A stretch of DNA of 64,000 nucleotides from Blastocatellia bacterium (GTDB lineage Bacteria; Acidobacteriota; Blastocatellia; HR10), in NCBI GenBank assembly GCA_025055075.1, contig JANWYV010000023.1, positions 33,916 through 97,915 of the forward strand, given 5' to 3'. Each line of letters opens with the position of its first letter. The first letter of the stretch is position 1. Positions 1-8,325 of the stretch are shown here, in pieces. The notes under the pieces are model-generated. The model saw only the letters and a list, made by a program, of their open reading frames with translations. It was not told where the DNA came from and searched no databases. The position numbers were made by a program, and so were the translations under genes.

Positions 1-684
1 CTGTCCGCTCTTGGCGGGCTCCTGCGCGAGCGCAGTTCGCGGAACGTGAAGATCCTCGACACGAGCGTCATCATTGACGGGCGCATCGCGGACATCGTGG
101 AGACGGGGTTCCTCGAAGGCATGCTCGTGATTCCGAACTTCATCCTCCGGGAGCTGCAACAGATCGCCGATTCTCCGGATACGCATAAGCGCAATCGCGG
201 GCGGCGCGGATTGGACATCTTGCAGAAGCTGCAGACCAAGCATGGCATCACGGTGCAGTTCTCCGAGGTTGACTTCCCCGAGCTACGGGACGTGGATCAG
301 AAACTCATCGAGCTGGCCAAGCAGTTAGATGCCAAGATCGTGACCAACGATTTCAATCTCAACAAGGTGGCGCAGTTGCGCGGCGTCGAGGTCTTGAACA
401 TCAACGAGCTGGCCAATGCGCTGAAGCCCGTGGTCTTGCCTGGTGAGACGATGCGCGTCTTCATCCTCAAGGAGGGGAAGGAGGCGAATCAGGGCGTCGC
501 CTATCTGGACGATGGGACGATGGTCGTCGTAGATAACGCGCGGAAGATGATCGGCAAGACCATTGAAGCGACTGTGACGAGCGTCCTGCAGACGACAGCG
601 GGGAAGATGATCTTCGGACGCTACGTCGAAGACGCGCGTTCGACGCGGGGCTCGCGATCGTCGCAGGCGGCGGAGGACTCGTGA
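1..684 (+). CDS. PIN and TRAM domain membrane-type protein, 5' end cut by window
   Basis: The reading frame is open from base 1, so this is the C-terminal part of a longer protein; the GTG at 46 is internal. The visible part starts just before a PIN nuclease fold with the motif [11 protein letters not shown], and a second acidic patch in [12 protein letters not shown] that would help bind metal. A C-terminal TRAM domain follows, beginning near [12 protein letters not shown]. In the YacL-like family this pair follows several N-terminal membrane helices, which would lie upstream of the window. The usual role is presumed RNA binding or cleavage at the membrane; the substrate is not known. ispD follows after 28 bases, so the two are probably co-transcribed. 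The domain call is secure, the function is not. Confidence 0.88.
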   Translation: MSALGGLLRERSSRNVKILDTSVIIDGRIADIVETGFLEGMLVIPNFILRELQQIADSPDTHKRNRGRRGLDILQKLQTKHGITVQFSEVDFPELRDVDQKLIELAKQLDAKIVTNDFNLNKVAQLRGVEVLNINELANALKPVVLPGETMRVFILKEGKEANQGVAYLDDGTMVVVDNARKMIGKTIEATVTSVLQTTAGKMIFGRYVEDARSTRGSRSSQAAEDS

Positions 685-712
685 GCGCTCGCCGGAGCAG
701 GCCGGGGCAAGA

Positions 713-1411
713 GTGAAGGAGACCAACGTCGCCATCATCGTCGCAGCCGGGCGAGGGAAGCGAATCGGCGCGGATATCCCGAAGGCCTTCCTCTCGCTGG
801 CGGGGGAGCCGATCATCTTGCGCACGCTGCGTCCGTTTGAAGCATGTGCGGAGGTGCATCGGCTGGTCGTCGTCGTGCCTGAGGAATTGCGAGCGCGCGC
901 CGAAGCGATATTCGCGGCGGCGCACGTGACGAAGCTCGCCGCTGTGATCGCGGGCGGGCCAGAGCGCATGGATTCGGTCGCGCGCGCCCTGCAGGTGCTC
1001 TCACCGAAGGCCGTGGATCTCCTCCTCGTTCACGACGGCGTTCGCCCCTTCGTCACGCCCGAGCAGATCGCGCGCGTCATCGAGCGGGCGCGCGCCGTGG
1101 GCGCAGCACTGCTGGCCCTCCCCATCGCGGAGACGGTCAAAGAGGTCGAAGATGAGCGCGTCATCGGCACGTTGGATCGTCGTCGCCTCTATTTGGCGCA
1201 AACCCCGCAGGCGTTCCGCGCTTCGATCCTCTTCGAGGCGTATGAACGCGCCCTGCGCGAAGGGGTCACGGCGACCGATGAGGCGGCGCTCGTCGAGCGC
1301 TGTGGATGGCCGGTCGTCATCGTGGAGGGATCAGTCCGCAATATGAAGATCACGTGGCCCGAAGATTTGCTTCTGGCCGAAGCGCTCGTGCGCGCGGAGG
1401 AGAGAAGATGA
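713..1411 (+). CDS. ispD: 2-C-methyl-D-erythritol 4-phosphate cytidylyltransferase
   Basis: Third enzyme of the MEP isoprenoid pathway: it joins MEP and CTP to give CDP-methylerythritol in the cytosol. The N-terminus shows the nucleotide-binding pattern IVAAGRGKRIGADIPKAF, and further family blocks are VHDGVRPFV and the C-terminal NMKITWPEDL. At 232 residues it has the normal length. The chosen start is GTG at 713. The stop overlaps the ispF start as ATGA, so the two pathway genes are translationally coupled, a common arrangement that sometimes ends in an IspDF fusion; here they remain separate. Confidence 0.95.
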   Translation: MKETNVAIIVAAGRGKRIGADIPKAFLSLAGEPIILRTLRPFEACAEVHRLVVVVPEELRARAEAIFAAAHVTKLAAVIAGGPERMDSVARALQVLSPKAVDLLLVHDGVRPFVTPEQIARVIERARAVGAALLALPIAETVKEVEDERVIGTLDRRRLYLAQTPQAFRASILFEAYERALREGVTATDEAALVERCGWPVVIVEGSVRNMKITWPEDLLLAEALVRAEERR

Positions 1412-1893
1412 GCGAGCGCATCGGATTCGGATACGATCTCCATCGCCTGGTCGAAGGGCGGCGGCTCGTGCTGGGGGGGATCGAGATCCCCTTCCCCAAG
1501 GGATTAGCGGGACATTCGGACGCCGATGTTGTCCTTCACAGCCTCTGCGATGCGCTTTTGGGCGCAGCGGGACTTGGCGACCTGGGGCGACATTTTCCGG
1601 ACACGGATCCACGCTACGCTGGGATCTCCAGCGCGAAGCTCTTGGAGGCCGTGCTCGCGGAGCTCGCGCAGCGCGAGTTTGAGATCGAGAACGTGGATGT
1701 GACGATCTTGGCCGAAGTCCCGCGCCTCTCGCCCGTTCTGGAGAGCATGCGCAATCGGGTGGCAGAGCTGCTGCAGATCCCACCGGATCGAGTCAATATC
1801 AAGGCGAAGACGAATGAGGGTGTGGATGCTATCGGCCGCGGAGAGGCAATTGCGGCGTACGCGGTGTGCTTGCTGCGGCGATCCGGAGCGTGA
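1408..1893 (+). CDS. ispF: 2-C-methyl-D-erythritol 2,4-cyclodiphosphate synthase
   Basis: Fifth enzyme of the MEP pathway; it cyclises CDP-methylerythritol 2-phosphate and releases CMP. The metal ligands are visible as GYDLHRL near the N-terminus and the His in LAGHSDADVVLH. The C-terminal block NIKAKTNEGVDAIGRGE is diagnostic. Length is 161 residues, as usual. The frame is open further upstream, but the ATG at 1408 overlaps the ispD stop, gives the family N-terminus MSERIGFGYDLH, and follows a GGAGGAGAG Shine-Dalgarno stretch inside ispD. Confidence 0.96.
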   Translation: MSERIGFGYDLHRLVEGRRLVLGGIEIPFPKGLAGHSDADVVLHSLCDALLGAAGLGDLGRHFPDTDPRYAGISSAKLLEAVLAELAQREFEIENVDVTILAEVPRLSPVLESMRNRVAELLQIPPDRVNIKAKTNEGVDAIGRGEAIAAYAVCLLRRSGA

Positions 1894-1923
1894 GCCCCTG
1901 GGCTCACCGAGAAGGTTGCGAAC

Positions 1924-3225
1924 ATGCGCGTCGTTGATCTGATTCGGAAGAAACGAGATGGGCAGGCGCTCGCGCCCGAGGAGATCGCATTCCTCATTCG
2001 CGGCTATTCGCGAGGGGAGATCCCCGACTATCAAATGGCCGCTTTTTTGATGGCGACGATGTGGCGGGGGATGACGATGGAAGAGACGCTCGTCCTGACC
2101 GAGGAGATGGTGCGATCGGGGCGCACGCTGGATTGGGGACATCTGCTCGAGGCGAAGGTGGACAAACACAGCACCGGGGGCGTGGGGGATAAGACCTCAC
2201 TCGTTTTGGCGCCCATCGTCGCAGCGGCTGGCGGGCGCGTGCCGATGATCTCCGGTCGCGGTCTGGCGCACACAGGAGGGACGCTCGATAAATTGGAGTC
2301 CATCCCGGGATTTCGCGTACAGCTCCCGCTGGAAACGATTCGCCAATTGGTCGAGCGCGTGGGCGCGGCGCTCGTGGGACAAACGGAGGAGATCGTCCCG
2401 GCCGATCGCAAGCTCTACGCCTTGCGCGACGTCACAGCGACGGTGGAGTGCGTGCCGCTCATCGTCGCCAGCATCATGAGTAAGAAGATCGCCGAAGGGA
2501 TTGATGCACTCGTGCTGGACGTCAAGGTGGGAAAGGGCGCCTTCATGAAGAGCGAGGACGAGGCACGAGATCTGGCCGAGCGCTTAGTGGACGTCGGGCG
2601 GCGCATGGGCAAGCGCGTGCGAGCGCTGCTGACGGATATGAATCAGCCGCTCGGGCGAGCTGTCGGCAACGCCCTCGAGGTGATCGAGAGCATAGAGACG
2701 CTCAAAGGACGAGGTCCGGAGGATCTACGCGCGCTATCGTTGGAGTTGGCCGCGCACATGCTTCTTCTCAGTGATCGGGCGGCGAATCTCGACACCGCTC
2801 GACAAATGGCCGAACGCGTTTTGCACAGCGGGGCCGCTCTGGAGAAGTTTCGAGAGATCGTCGAAGCGCAAGGGGGGGATCCGCGCGTCGTGGATGATTA
2901 CGCGCGCTTGCCGCAGGCGCGGTTCCGCATGGACTATCGGGCGGAAGTCGCGGGCGTCGTGGTCGAAGCTCATGCCGAGCGCCTCGGCCAGGCGTCTATG
3001 CTGTTGGGCGCCGGACGCGAGCATCTTCACGCGCCCATTGATCATGCCGTTGGCCTCATCATTCACAAGAAGGTGGGCGAGCCTGTCATCCGGGGGGAAG
3101 TCCTGTGCACGCTCCATTACAATAGTGAGGAGCGGCTGCCGCGCGCTTTGGAACAGGTCCGCGCCGCATTCGTCATTGGGGCGGCCGCGCCGAAGCCCGA
3201 ACCTCTGATCAAAGCCGTCGTGTGA
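1924..3225 (+). CDS. pdp: Pyrimidine-nucleoside (thymidine) phosphorylase
   Basis: Phosphorolysis of thymidine, uridine or deoxyuridine to the base and (deoxy)ribose 1-phosphate. The phosphate-binding block KHSTGGVGDK is at residues 81-90 and the family signature SGRGLAHTGGTLDKLESIPG starts at residue 110. Length (433 residues) matches the homodimeric bacterial enzyme with its C-terminal PYNP domain. The sequence does not settle whether it prefers thymidine (deoA) or is broad (pdp). It opens a same-strand run with a nucleoside transporter, purine nucleoside phosphorylase, uridine kinase and cytidine deaminase, which supports a salvage role. Confidence 0.93.
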   Translation: MRVVDLIRKKRDGQALAPEEIAFLIRGYSRGEIPDYQMAAFLMATMWRGMTMEETLVLTEEMVRSGRTLDWGHLLEAKVDKHSTGGVGDKTSLVLAPIVAAAGGRVPMISGRGLAHTGGTLDKLESIPGFRVQLPLETIRQLVERVGAALVGQTEEIVPADRKLYALRDVTATVECVPLIVASIMSKKIAEGIDALVLDVKVGKGAFMKSEDEARDLAERLVDVGRRMGKRVRALLTDMNQPLGRAVGNALEVIESIETLKGRGPEDLRALSLELAAHMLLLSDRAANLDTARQMAERVLHSGAALEKFREIVEAQGGDPRVVDDYARLPQARFRMDYRAEVAGVVVEAHAERLGQASMLLGAGREHLHAPIDHAVGLIIHKKVGEPVIRGEVLCTLHYNSEERLPRALEQVRAAFVIGAAAPKPEPLIKAVV

Positions 3226-3304
3226 GCATCTGTCCGCATTTCTCGTGCCGCTGGCCTTCTCATCAGCGAGCCAAAATCTTCACGAATTGGGGAGGGGGAT
3301 GAAG

Positions 3305-4759
3305 ATGGATCGAGCATTTCGACGCAAAGCGGGAATCATCCTCGGGGCGTTGCTGGCCGGAGCCGGGATCCTCTCCTTCGTCCTCGAGGGGGAGAAGGCA
3401 CGCCCGACGGAAGCGCGCGCATTCGCGGCGCCGCTTTGGGCTTCAGCTTCTTCGATGCCGACGGCGCACGAGCGTGAGCTTGTAGAGAAAGTTCAAGGAG
3501 ATGCGCCGGACATGCGCGATCAAGCGCGCACAGCTCATGTCCCGTGGACGACGCGGGCGATCGGGCTGGTGGGCATCTTCGCTATCCTCGGCATCGCGTT
3601 CCTTCTCTCCAACAGCCCGCGCGACGTGAGCGCGCGCATTCTCCTCTGGGGCATCGGCTTGCAGATCGCTCTGGCGATCCTCATTTTGCGAACGGGCCCG
3701 GGGCGATGGTTCTTCGATCAGCTCGGCGAATTGATTCGGCGACTCCTGGCCTTCGCCGTCGAAGGCGCGACGTTCGTCTTCGGACCGCTGGCGGGAGAGA
3801 GTTTTGGCGTCATCTTCGCCTTTCGCGTGCTGCCGACGATCATCTTCGTCTCGTCGTTCTTCTCGATCCTCTATTACCTGGGCATCATGCAGCGGATCGT
3901 GCTCGCCATGGCGAAATTCATGGCGTGGACGATGAAGGTGAGCGGCGCCGAGAGCTTGGCGGCAGCAGCCAACGTTTTCATGGGACAGACAGAGGCGCCG
4001 TTGATCATCGCGCCGTATGTGCCCTCGATGACGCGTTCGGAGCTGCTTTGTCTGATGCTCGGGGGAATGGCGACGATCGCCGGGGGGGTCATGGCCGCTT
4101 ATATCGGCATGGGCATCAATCCCGTCTATCTGTTGACGGGAAGCGTCATGGCAGCGCCCGGCGCCATCATGATGGCGAAGATTTTGATCCCGGAGAAGGA
4201 GGAGCCGCTCACGCGGGGCGTGGTGCGGATCGAGGTGAAGACCGAGGATCGGAATGTGATCGAGGCGGCCGCGCGCGGAGCAGGCGACGGAGCGCGCTTA
4301 GCCATTAACGTCGCGGCCATGCTCATCGCCTTCATCGCCTTGATCGCTTTGGTGAATGCGCTCCTCGGATTTTTGCACGCGCGCGTGAGCTTCATCCCGC
4401 CCAATCTGCAATGGATTCTCGGATGGCTCTTCGCGCCGCTGGCCTTCATCATGGGCGTGCCAACGGCGGACATCACTGAGGTCGGGAATCTGCTCGGGCA
4501 AAAGCTCATCCTGAACGAGTTCGTCGCTTACACGGAGCTGGCGCGGGTGCAGTCGGAGCTGCATCCGCGTTCGGTGATGATCGCCACGTATGCGCTCTGC
4601 GGGTTCGCCAACTTCGCTTCCATCGGCATTCAGATTGGCGGGATCGGGGGGATCGCGCCCAATCGGCGAGGCGACCTCGCCGAGTTGGGCGTGCGAGCGA
4701 TGATCGGCGGATTCTTGACGACGTGTTTGACCGGGACGATCGCTGGGCTGATCAGTTGA
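3305..4759 (+). CDS. nupC: Concentrative nucleoside transporter (NupC/CNT family)
   Basis: Inner-membrane, cation-coupled nucleoside importer. Family landmarks are ANVFMGQTEAPLIIAPYV in the middle and GFANFASIGIQIGGIGGIAP near the C-terminus, with many hydrophobic segments between. Before the transporter core there is an extra N-terminal region: a hydrophobic helix, a hydrophilic linker of roughly 45 residues, then the first core helix. The Shine-Dalgarno GGAGGGGG (3291-3298) touches the ATG at 3299 and sits at normal distance from the ATG at 3305, so 3305 is preferred; the two differ by two residues. A GTG at 3245 in the same frame is less likely. It would bring in the substrates used by the neighbouring phosphorylases. 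Confidence 0.92.
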   Translation: MDRAFRRKAGIILGALLAGAGILSFVLEGEKARPTEARAFAAPLWASASSMPTAHERELVEKVQGDAPDMRDQARTAHVPWTTRAIGLVGIFAILGIAFLLSNSPRDVSARILLWGIGLQIALAILILRTGPGRWFFDQLGELIRRLLAFAVEGATFVFGPLAGESFGVIFAFRVLPTIIFVSSFFSILYYLGIMQRIVLAMAKFMAWTMKVSGAESLAAAANVFMGQTEAPLIIAPYVPSMTRSELLCLMLGGMATIAGGVMAAYIGMGINPVYLLTGSVMAAPGAIMMAKILIPEKEEPLTRGVVRIEVKTEDRNVIEAAARGAGDGARLAINVAAMLIAFIALIALVNALLGFLHARVSFIPPNLQWILGWLFAPLAFIMGVPTADITEVGNLLGQKLILNEFVAYTELARVQSELHPRSVMIATYALCGFANFASIGIQIGGIGGIAPNRRGDLAELGVRAMIGGFLTTCLTGTIAGLIS

Positions 4760-4783
4760 CCGCGCCAGCAACTTCGGTCTAGC

Positions 4784-5671
4784 ATGAGCGGCGTGGGGGA
4801 TGAGATGGCGAAGTCCTTGTACGAACGCGTTCAAGAGGCCGTCGCCTTCATTCGCGAGCGAAGCGCGATACGGCCGCAGGTCGGTCTCGTCTTGGGATCG
4901 GGATTGGGCACTGTGGTCGGAGGGATGAGCGATGCCGTAGAACTCAACTATGCGGAGATCCCACATTTTCCCACGGCTACTGTGGCCGGACACCCGGGAC
5001 GATTGCTCCTGGGCCGGCTTGCGACGACGGCAGTCGCCGTGTTGCAGGGCCGGTTTCACTACTATGAGGGGTACGCGATGGAGGACGTGACATTCCCCAT
5101 TCGCGTGCTCGGCGTGCTCGGCGTCCGACAGGTGGTGTTGACGAATGCCGCCGGAGGGATCAATCTTCGCTTTCGCCCTGGCTCGCTCATGCTCATCGCC
5201 GATCACCTCAATCTGATGGGCGTGAATCCGCTGCGCGGTCCGAACGACGAGCGCTTCGGTCCGCGATTTCCCGATTTGACGCAGGTCTACTCCCCGCTTC
5301 TGCGCGCCCTTGCGCATGACGTCGCGCGCGAGATCGGTCTGGCGTTGGAGGAAGGCGTATATGCGGCCGTAAGTGGGCCGAGCTACGAGACGCCCGCCGA
5401 GATTCGGATGCTGCGGCAATTGGGCGCAGACGCTGTGGGCATGTCCACCGTTCCCGAAGCGATCGTGGCGCGCCATATGGGGATGGAGGTCCTTGGTCTC
5501 TCGGTGATCGCCAATATGGCGGCAGGCATCGCCGAGCATCCGTTGCGCCATGAGGACGTCTTGGAAGCGATGACGCGCGTGCGCGAGCGACTTCAAGCGT
5601 TGCTCGATCGACTCATCCCGCGCCTTGCGGAAGCCCACGTCGCCCAGACCGAATCGCGGCCGAAGGAGTGA
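4784..5671 (+). CDS. punA: Purine-nucleoside phosphorylase
   Basis: Cleaves guanosine or inosine with phosphate to the base and ribose 1-phosphate. The protein is the trimeric PNP/MTAP type: LVLGSGLG near the N-terminus, the active-site block VLTNAAGGI, SGPSYETPAEIRM, and GADAVGMSTVPEAIVARH. At 295 residues it is slightly long because of the N-terminus; ATG at 4805 (MAKSLYERV) is an alternative start with a better local context. It lies 24 bases after the transporter and 7 bases before udk, in the same salvage operon. Confidence 0.94.
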   Translation: MSGVGDEMAKSLYERVQEAVAFIRERSAIRPQVGLVLGSGLGTVVGGMSDAVELNYAEIPHFPTATVAGHPGRLLLGRLATTAVAVLQGRFHYYEGYAMEDVTFPIRVLGVLGVRQVVLTNAAGGINLRFRPGSLMLIADHLNLMGVNPLRGPNDERFGPRFPDLTQVYSPLLRALAHDVAREIGLALEEGVYAAVSGPSYETPAEIRMLRQLGADAVGMSTVPEAIVARHMGMEVLGLSVIANMAAGIAEHPLRHEDVLEAMTRVRERLQALLDRLIPRLAEAHVAQTESRPKE

Positions 5672-5678
5672 ACGGGGA

Positions 5679-6341
5679 ATGAGAGACGTCCAAGCGCGTC
5701 GCGTCCTGATCATCGGGATTTGTGGGGGGACCGGCTCTGGTAAGACGACGGTCGCGCAAAAGATCCTGGAGGCCGTCGGCGCCGATCGCGTCGTCTACCT
5801 GCAGCAGGATGCTTATTACAAGGACCTGAGTCATTTGCCGCTGGAGGAGCGGCATCGGTTGAACTTCGATCATCCCGATGCCATTGACACGGACTTGCTC
5901 TTGCAACACATCGAGGAGCTACGTGCGGGTCGAGCGATCGAGCAGCCGATCTACGACTTCACGACTCATACGCGTCGGCCGGAGACGCGTCGCATCGAAC
6001 CGCGCCCCATCATTTTGGTCGAGGGCATCCTCGTCTTCGAGAATCCGCGTCTGCGCGCTCTCATGGATTTGAAGATCTTCGTGGACACGGCCGACGATAT
6101 TCGGTTCATTCGCCGTCTCCTCCGCGACATCTCCGAGCGCGGCCGCACGGTCGAATCTGTGATCCGGCAGTATCTGGAGACAGTGCGCCCGATGCATCTG
6201 GAGTTCGTCGAGCCGAGCAAGCGCTATGCCGACATCATCATCCCCGAAGGGGGGTATAATATCGTCGGCATTGACCTCATCATCGAGAAGATCAAGGCCT
6301 ATTTGAGCGAGGTCGAAAGGTCGGGAGAAACGACGCGATGA
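5679..6341 (+). CDS. udk: Uridine kinase
   Basis: Phosphorylates uridine or cytidine to UMP or CMP. The P-loop GGTGSGKTT comes directly after the first beta strand (VLIIGIC), followed by the substrate block YKDLSHLPLEER and FDHPDAIDTDLL. Length is 220 residues, near the usual 210. The ATG at 5679 has a GGGG-type Shine-Dalgarno and lies just after the punA stop; an in-frame upstream start at 5625 would overlap punA by 47 bases and adds a basic tail not seen in the family. The stop overlaps cdd as ATGA. Confidence 0.95.
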   Translation: MRDVQARRVLIIGICGGTGSGKTTVAQKILEAVGADRVVYLQQDAYYKDLSHLPLEERHRLNFDHPDAIDTDLLLQHIEELRAGRAIEQPIYDFTTHTRRPETRRIEPRPIILVEGILVFENPRLRALMDLKIFVDTADDIRFIRRLLRDISERGRTVESVIRQYLETVRPMHLEFVEPSKRYADIIIPEGGYNIVGIDLIIEKIKAYLSEVERSGETTR

Positions 6342-6727
6342 CCGATACCGAGTTGATCGCACAAGCGATGGCGGCGCGCGCCCTCGCCTATGCGCCGTAT
6401 TCGGAGTTCGCCGTTGGAGCGGCTTTGCTCACAGCCGATGACCGCGTCTTCACCGGATGCAATATTGAGAACGCCAGTTATGGCTTGACCGTCTGCGCCG
6501 AGCGCGTGGCCCTCTTCAAAGCGGTCTCCGAAGGCGTGCGCGAGTTTTCGCGAATCGCTCTTGTCGCCGACACGGAGGCGCTCATCTCCCCCTGCGGAGC
6601 GTGTCGCCAGGTGTTATGGGAGTTCGCGCCGGACCTGATCGTCGTCTCGGCTAATCTCAAAGGGCAGATGCGCGTGCATCCGCTGCGAGGGTTGCTCCCA
6701 GAGCCCTTTGATGGCCGGATGCTCTGA
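6338..6727 (+). CDS. cdd: Cytidine deaminase
   Basis: Deaminates cytidine and deoxycytidine to the uracil nucleosides, which pdp can then cleave. Small homotetrameric form (129 residues). The zinc site is visible: the Cys and catalytic Glu in NASYGLTVCAERVA, and the two Cys in SPCGACRQVLWEF. The start is coupled to udk by an ATGA overlap. It is the last gene of the pdp-nupC-punA-udk-cdd run; a small inverted repeat follows at 6749-6766 before the convergent grpE. Confidence 0.95.
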   Translation: MTDTELIAQAMAARALAYAPYSEFAVGAALLTADDRVFTGCNIENASYGLTVCAERVALFKAVSEGVREFSRIALVADTEALISPCGACRQVLWEFAPDLIVVSANLKGQMRVHPLRGLLPEPFDGRML

Positions 6728-6748
6728 TGAGCGCCCCAGCGTCCATGT

Positions 6749-6766
6749 GGAGCGGCTAGACGCTCC
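6749..6766. terminator. Small inverted repeat between convergent cdd and grpE
   Basis: GGAGCG (6749-6754) and CGCTCC (6761-6766) form a 6 bp stem with a 6-base loop. It lies in the 55-base gap between the convergent cdd and grpE genes, where a terminator is expected. There is no clear T-run, so the call is weak. Confidence 0.35.
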
Positions 6767-6782
6767 TCCTCAGAAGCGCCCA

Positions 6783-7397
6783 CTACGCATGTGGCTCAGC
6801 CGACTTCGCTGGAGGAGACGACCCTTGTGTGGAAGGCCCGGCGACAGCGACCACGACGTGCGCCGGACGCAAAATCTGGTCTCCCCAGCGATATCCCTTT
6901 CGGACCTCCCGCACGATCGTTTGCTCTTCGTGCTCATGGCTGGGAATCGCCTCGATGGCCTCGTGCAGGGCTGGGTCGAATTTCCGCCCGAGGCTCTCAT
7001 AGGGGCGAACGCCACAAGCTTCCAAGAGCCGCACAAGCTGACGGTGAATGAGTTGTAGGGCTTCGCCCGTCGGGGAGGCCGTCGTCCCCGTCCGCTCTTT
7101 CTCCAAGCCCAGGACGTTCTCGAAGGCATCCAGCACTTGCAGCACCTCTAATAAGATCTTGCGCATGCCGTCCCGCACGCGCTCGCTCAGTTCCCGCTCG
7201 ATGCGCTTGCGGTAATTATCAAAATCGGCCAAGGCCCGAAGATAGCGGCGGTGTTCGGCCGCGAGCTCCCGGCGCAACTGTTCCAATTCGGCCGTCAGAT
7301 GCGCCAGTTCCGAAGATTCGCGCGCCGTCTCCACCAAGCGCACGGGAGCCAGTTCCCCATGGCGCTCTGCCGAAGCTCGGTCCTCTCGCTCGCTCAT
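6783..7397 (-). CDS. grpE: GrpE nucleotide exchange factor of DnaK
   Basis: Co-chaperone that releases ADP from DnaK (Hsp70). It has the long N-terminal coiled coil (HLTAELEQLRRELAAEHRRY), the signature ADFDNYRKRIERE, and the C-terminal beta domain ending GYRWGDQILRPAHVVVA. Length is 204 residues. It lies 63 bases downstream of hsp20 on the same strand, so both are probably made from the promoter upstream of hsp20. dnaK and dnaJ are not next to it, which differs from the common hrcA-grpE-dnaK order. Confidence 0.94.
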   Translation of the reverse strand: MSEREDRASAERHGELAPVRLVETARESSELAHLTAELEQLRRELAAEHRRYLRALADFDNYRKRIERELSERVRDGMRKILLEVLQVLDAFENVLGLEKERTGTTASPTGEALQLIHRQLVRLLEACGVRPYESLGRKFDPALHEAIEAIPSHEHEEQTIVREVRKGYRWGDQILRPAHVVVAVAGPSTQGSSPPAKSAEPHA

Positions 7398-7460
7398 GTC
7401 GGCCTCCCCGACGGCGCAGGTCCTCCTTGACGATCGAAAGGATCGTCGGGAGGATCGGCC

Positions 7461-7904
7461 TCATTTCACTCTAATCTCCACCTGCCGAGGCTTCGCTTCC
7501 GGCTTCTTCGGGATCAGCACCCGCAGCACGCCATCCCGATATTCCGCACTGATGTTCTCGATGTCCATGTTAGGCGAGAGAGTGAAGCTGCGGCTGAAGC
7601 GCCCATAGGGGCGCTCCACGCGATGATAATTGTCGGGCCGATCCTCATGTTCCAATCGGCGCTCGCCGCTGACGGTGAGGATGTTCTTCTCCACGCTCAC
7701 CTGGATCTCATTCTTGTTGATCCCGGGGAGATCGAAGAGGATCTCCATGCCGTCAGTGTTCTCGTAGATGTCGACGGCGGGTGTCCATCCACCGGCTACC
7801 TCTTCCTCTGGACGCGTGCGGAAGACTTCGCGGAAGAGCCGATTGATCTCTTCTTGCAGGTTCATCAGTTCGCGGAATGGGTCACCACGTCGAATCCGCA
7901 TCAT
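7461..7904 (-). CDS. hsp20: Small heat shock protein, Hsp20/alpha-crystallin family
   Basis: ATP-independent holdase that binds unfolding proteins in the cytosol. The alpha-crystallin domain runs from about residue 45 to 135, with WTPAVDIYENTDGMEILFDL at its start and the block GRFSRSFTLSPNMD. The C-terminal IPKKPEAK contains an I-x-K/I-x-I-like oligomerisation tail. Length is 147 residues. The frame is open far upstream, but an AGGAGG Shine-Dalgarno precedes the ATG at 7904 at 9 bases and the family N-terminus begins there. A sigma-54-type promoter reads into it (7991-8006). Transcribed divergently from the MreB-like gene. Confidence 0.94.
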   Translation of the reverse strand: MMRIRRGDPFRELMNLQEEINRLFREVFRTRPEEEVAGGWTPAVDIYENTDGMEILFDLPGINKNEIQVSVEKNILTVSGERRLEHEDRPDNYHRVERPYGRFSRSFTLSPNMDIENISAEYRDGVLRVLIPKKPEAKPRQVEIRVK

Positions 7905-7990
7905 ACGCCTTCGCCTCCTGATGTCGTTGTGAAGCCACTTCGCTCGTGAAGAGATACTGCCTTTCGCGAGGGCTTCCATCTCTGAAGTTA

Positions 7991-8006
7991 AGCAAATGGC
8001 ATGCCG
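7991..8006 (-). promoter_or_regulatory. Sigma-54-type (-24/-12) promoter for hsp20-grpE
   Basis: Read on the minus strand the element is CGGCAT, five bases, TTGCT. The invariant GG (8005-8004) and GC (7993-7992) are separated by exactly 10 bases, as required for sigma-54. Only the first base departs from the TGGCAY pattern. The predicted transcript start lies about 75 bases before the hsp20 ATG. Confidence 0.5.
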
Positions 8007-8244
8007 CATAACCAAGTCATTTCGCGCGCCCGCCGATCGGCCAGAAGATCGCTGCCGAGAAGAGGATTCGATCGCGTGCTGAGAAGGGAAGAAACTCTGC
8101 AGCGTCCCCTCCCCGTGGCGATTTGGTCTGCGCAGAGGGTGCAAACTCGCCACTCCCGTTGGTCTGAAGAGGGAGATTTTCGTCGTCGAAGCGAGAAACC
8201 AAAGGGGAGATGTGCACCTTTCAGCGGGGACTGGAGGCGGCCCG

Positions 8245-8260
8245 TGGCATGCCGATTGCA
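8245..8260 (+). promoter_or_regulatory. Sigma-54-type (-24/-12) promoter for the MreB-like gene
   Basis: TGGCAT (8245-8250), five bases, TTGCA (8256-8260). GG and GC are spaced by exactly 10 bases and 10 of the 11 informative positions agree with the TGGCAC-N5-TTGCW consensus. The predicted transcript start is about 50 bases upstream of the gene, leaving room for the Shine-Dalgarno site. Confidence 0.6.
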
Positions 8261-8325
8261 TCTAAAAGTAGTGTGCGAAGCCCTTGTGCCTGGAGAGTGC
8301 CGAAGGGCTGAGAAGGAGGATGAAG

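Larger units (their letters stand above)
7905..8325. other. Divergent regulatory region between hsp20 and the MreB-like gene
   Basis: About 420 bases without a credible gene. It holds two outward-facing sigma-54-type promoters, annotated separately, near either end. Between them are two direct copies of TTGGTCTG at 8123-8130 and 8159-8166, exactly 36 bases apart, and related TTGGTT copies on the minus strand near 8010 and 8200. These could be upstream sites for an enhancer-binding activator serving both promoters; this is an inference from position and repetition. No CIRCE repeat (the HrcA operator) is visible. Confidence 0.45.

Noticed and set aside
7905..8325. CIRCE operator for HrcA near hsp20-grpE
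   Set aside because: No TTAGCACTC/GAGTGCTAA repeat or close variant was found on either strand.
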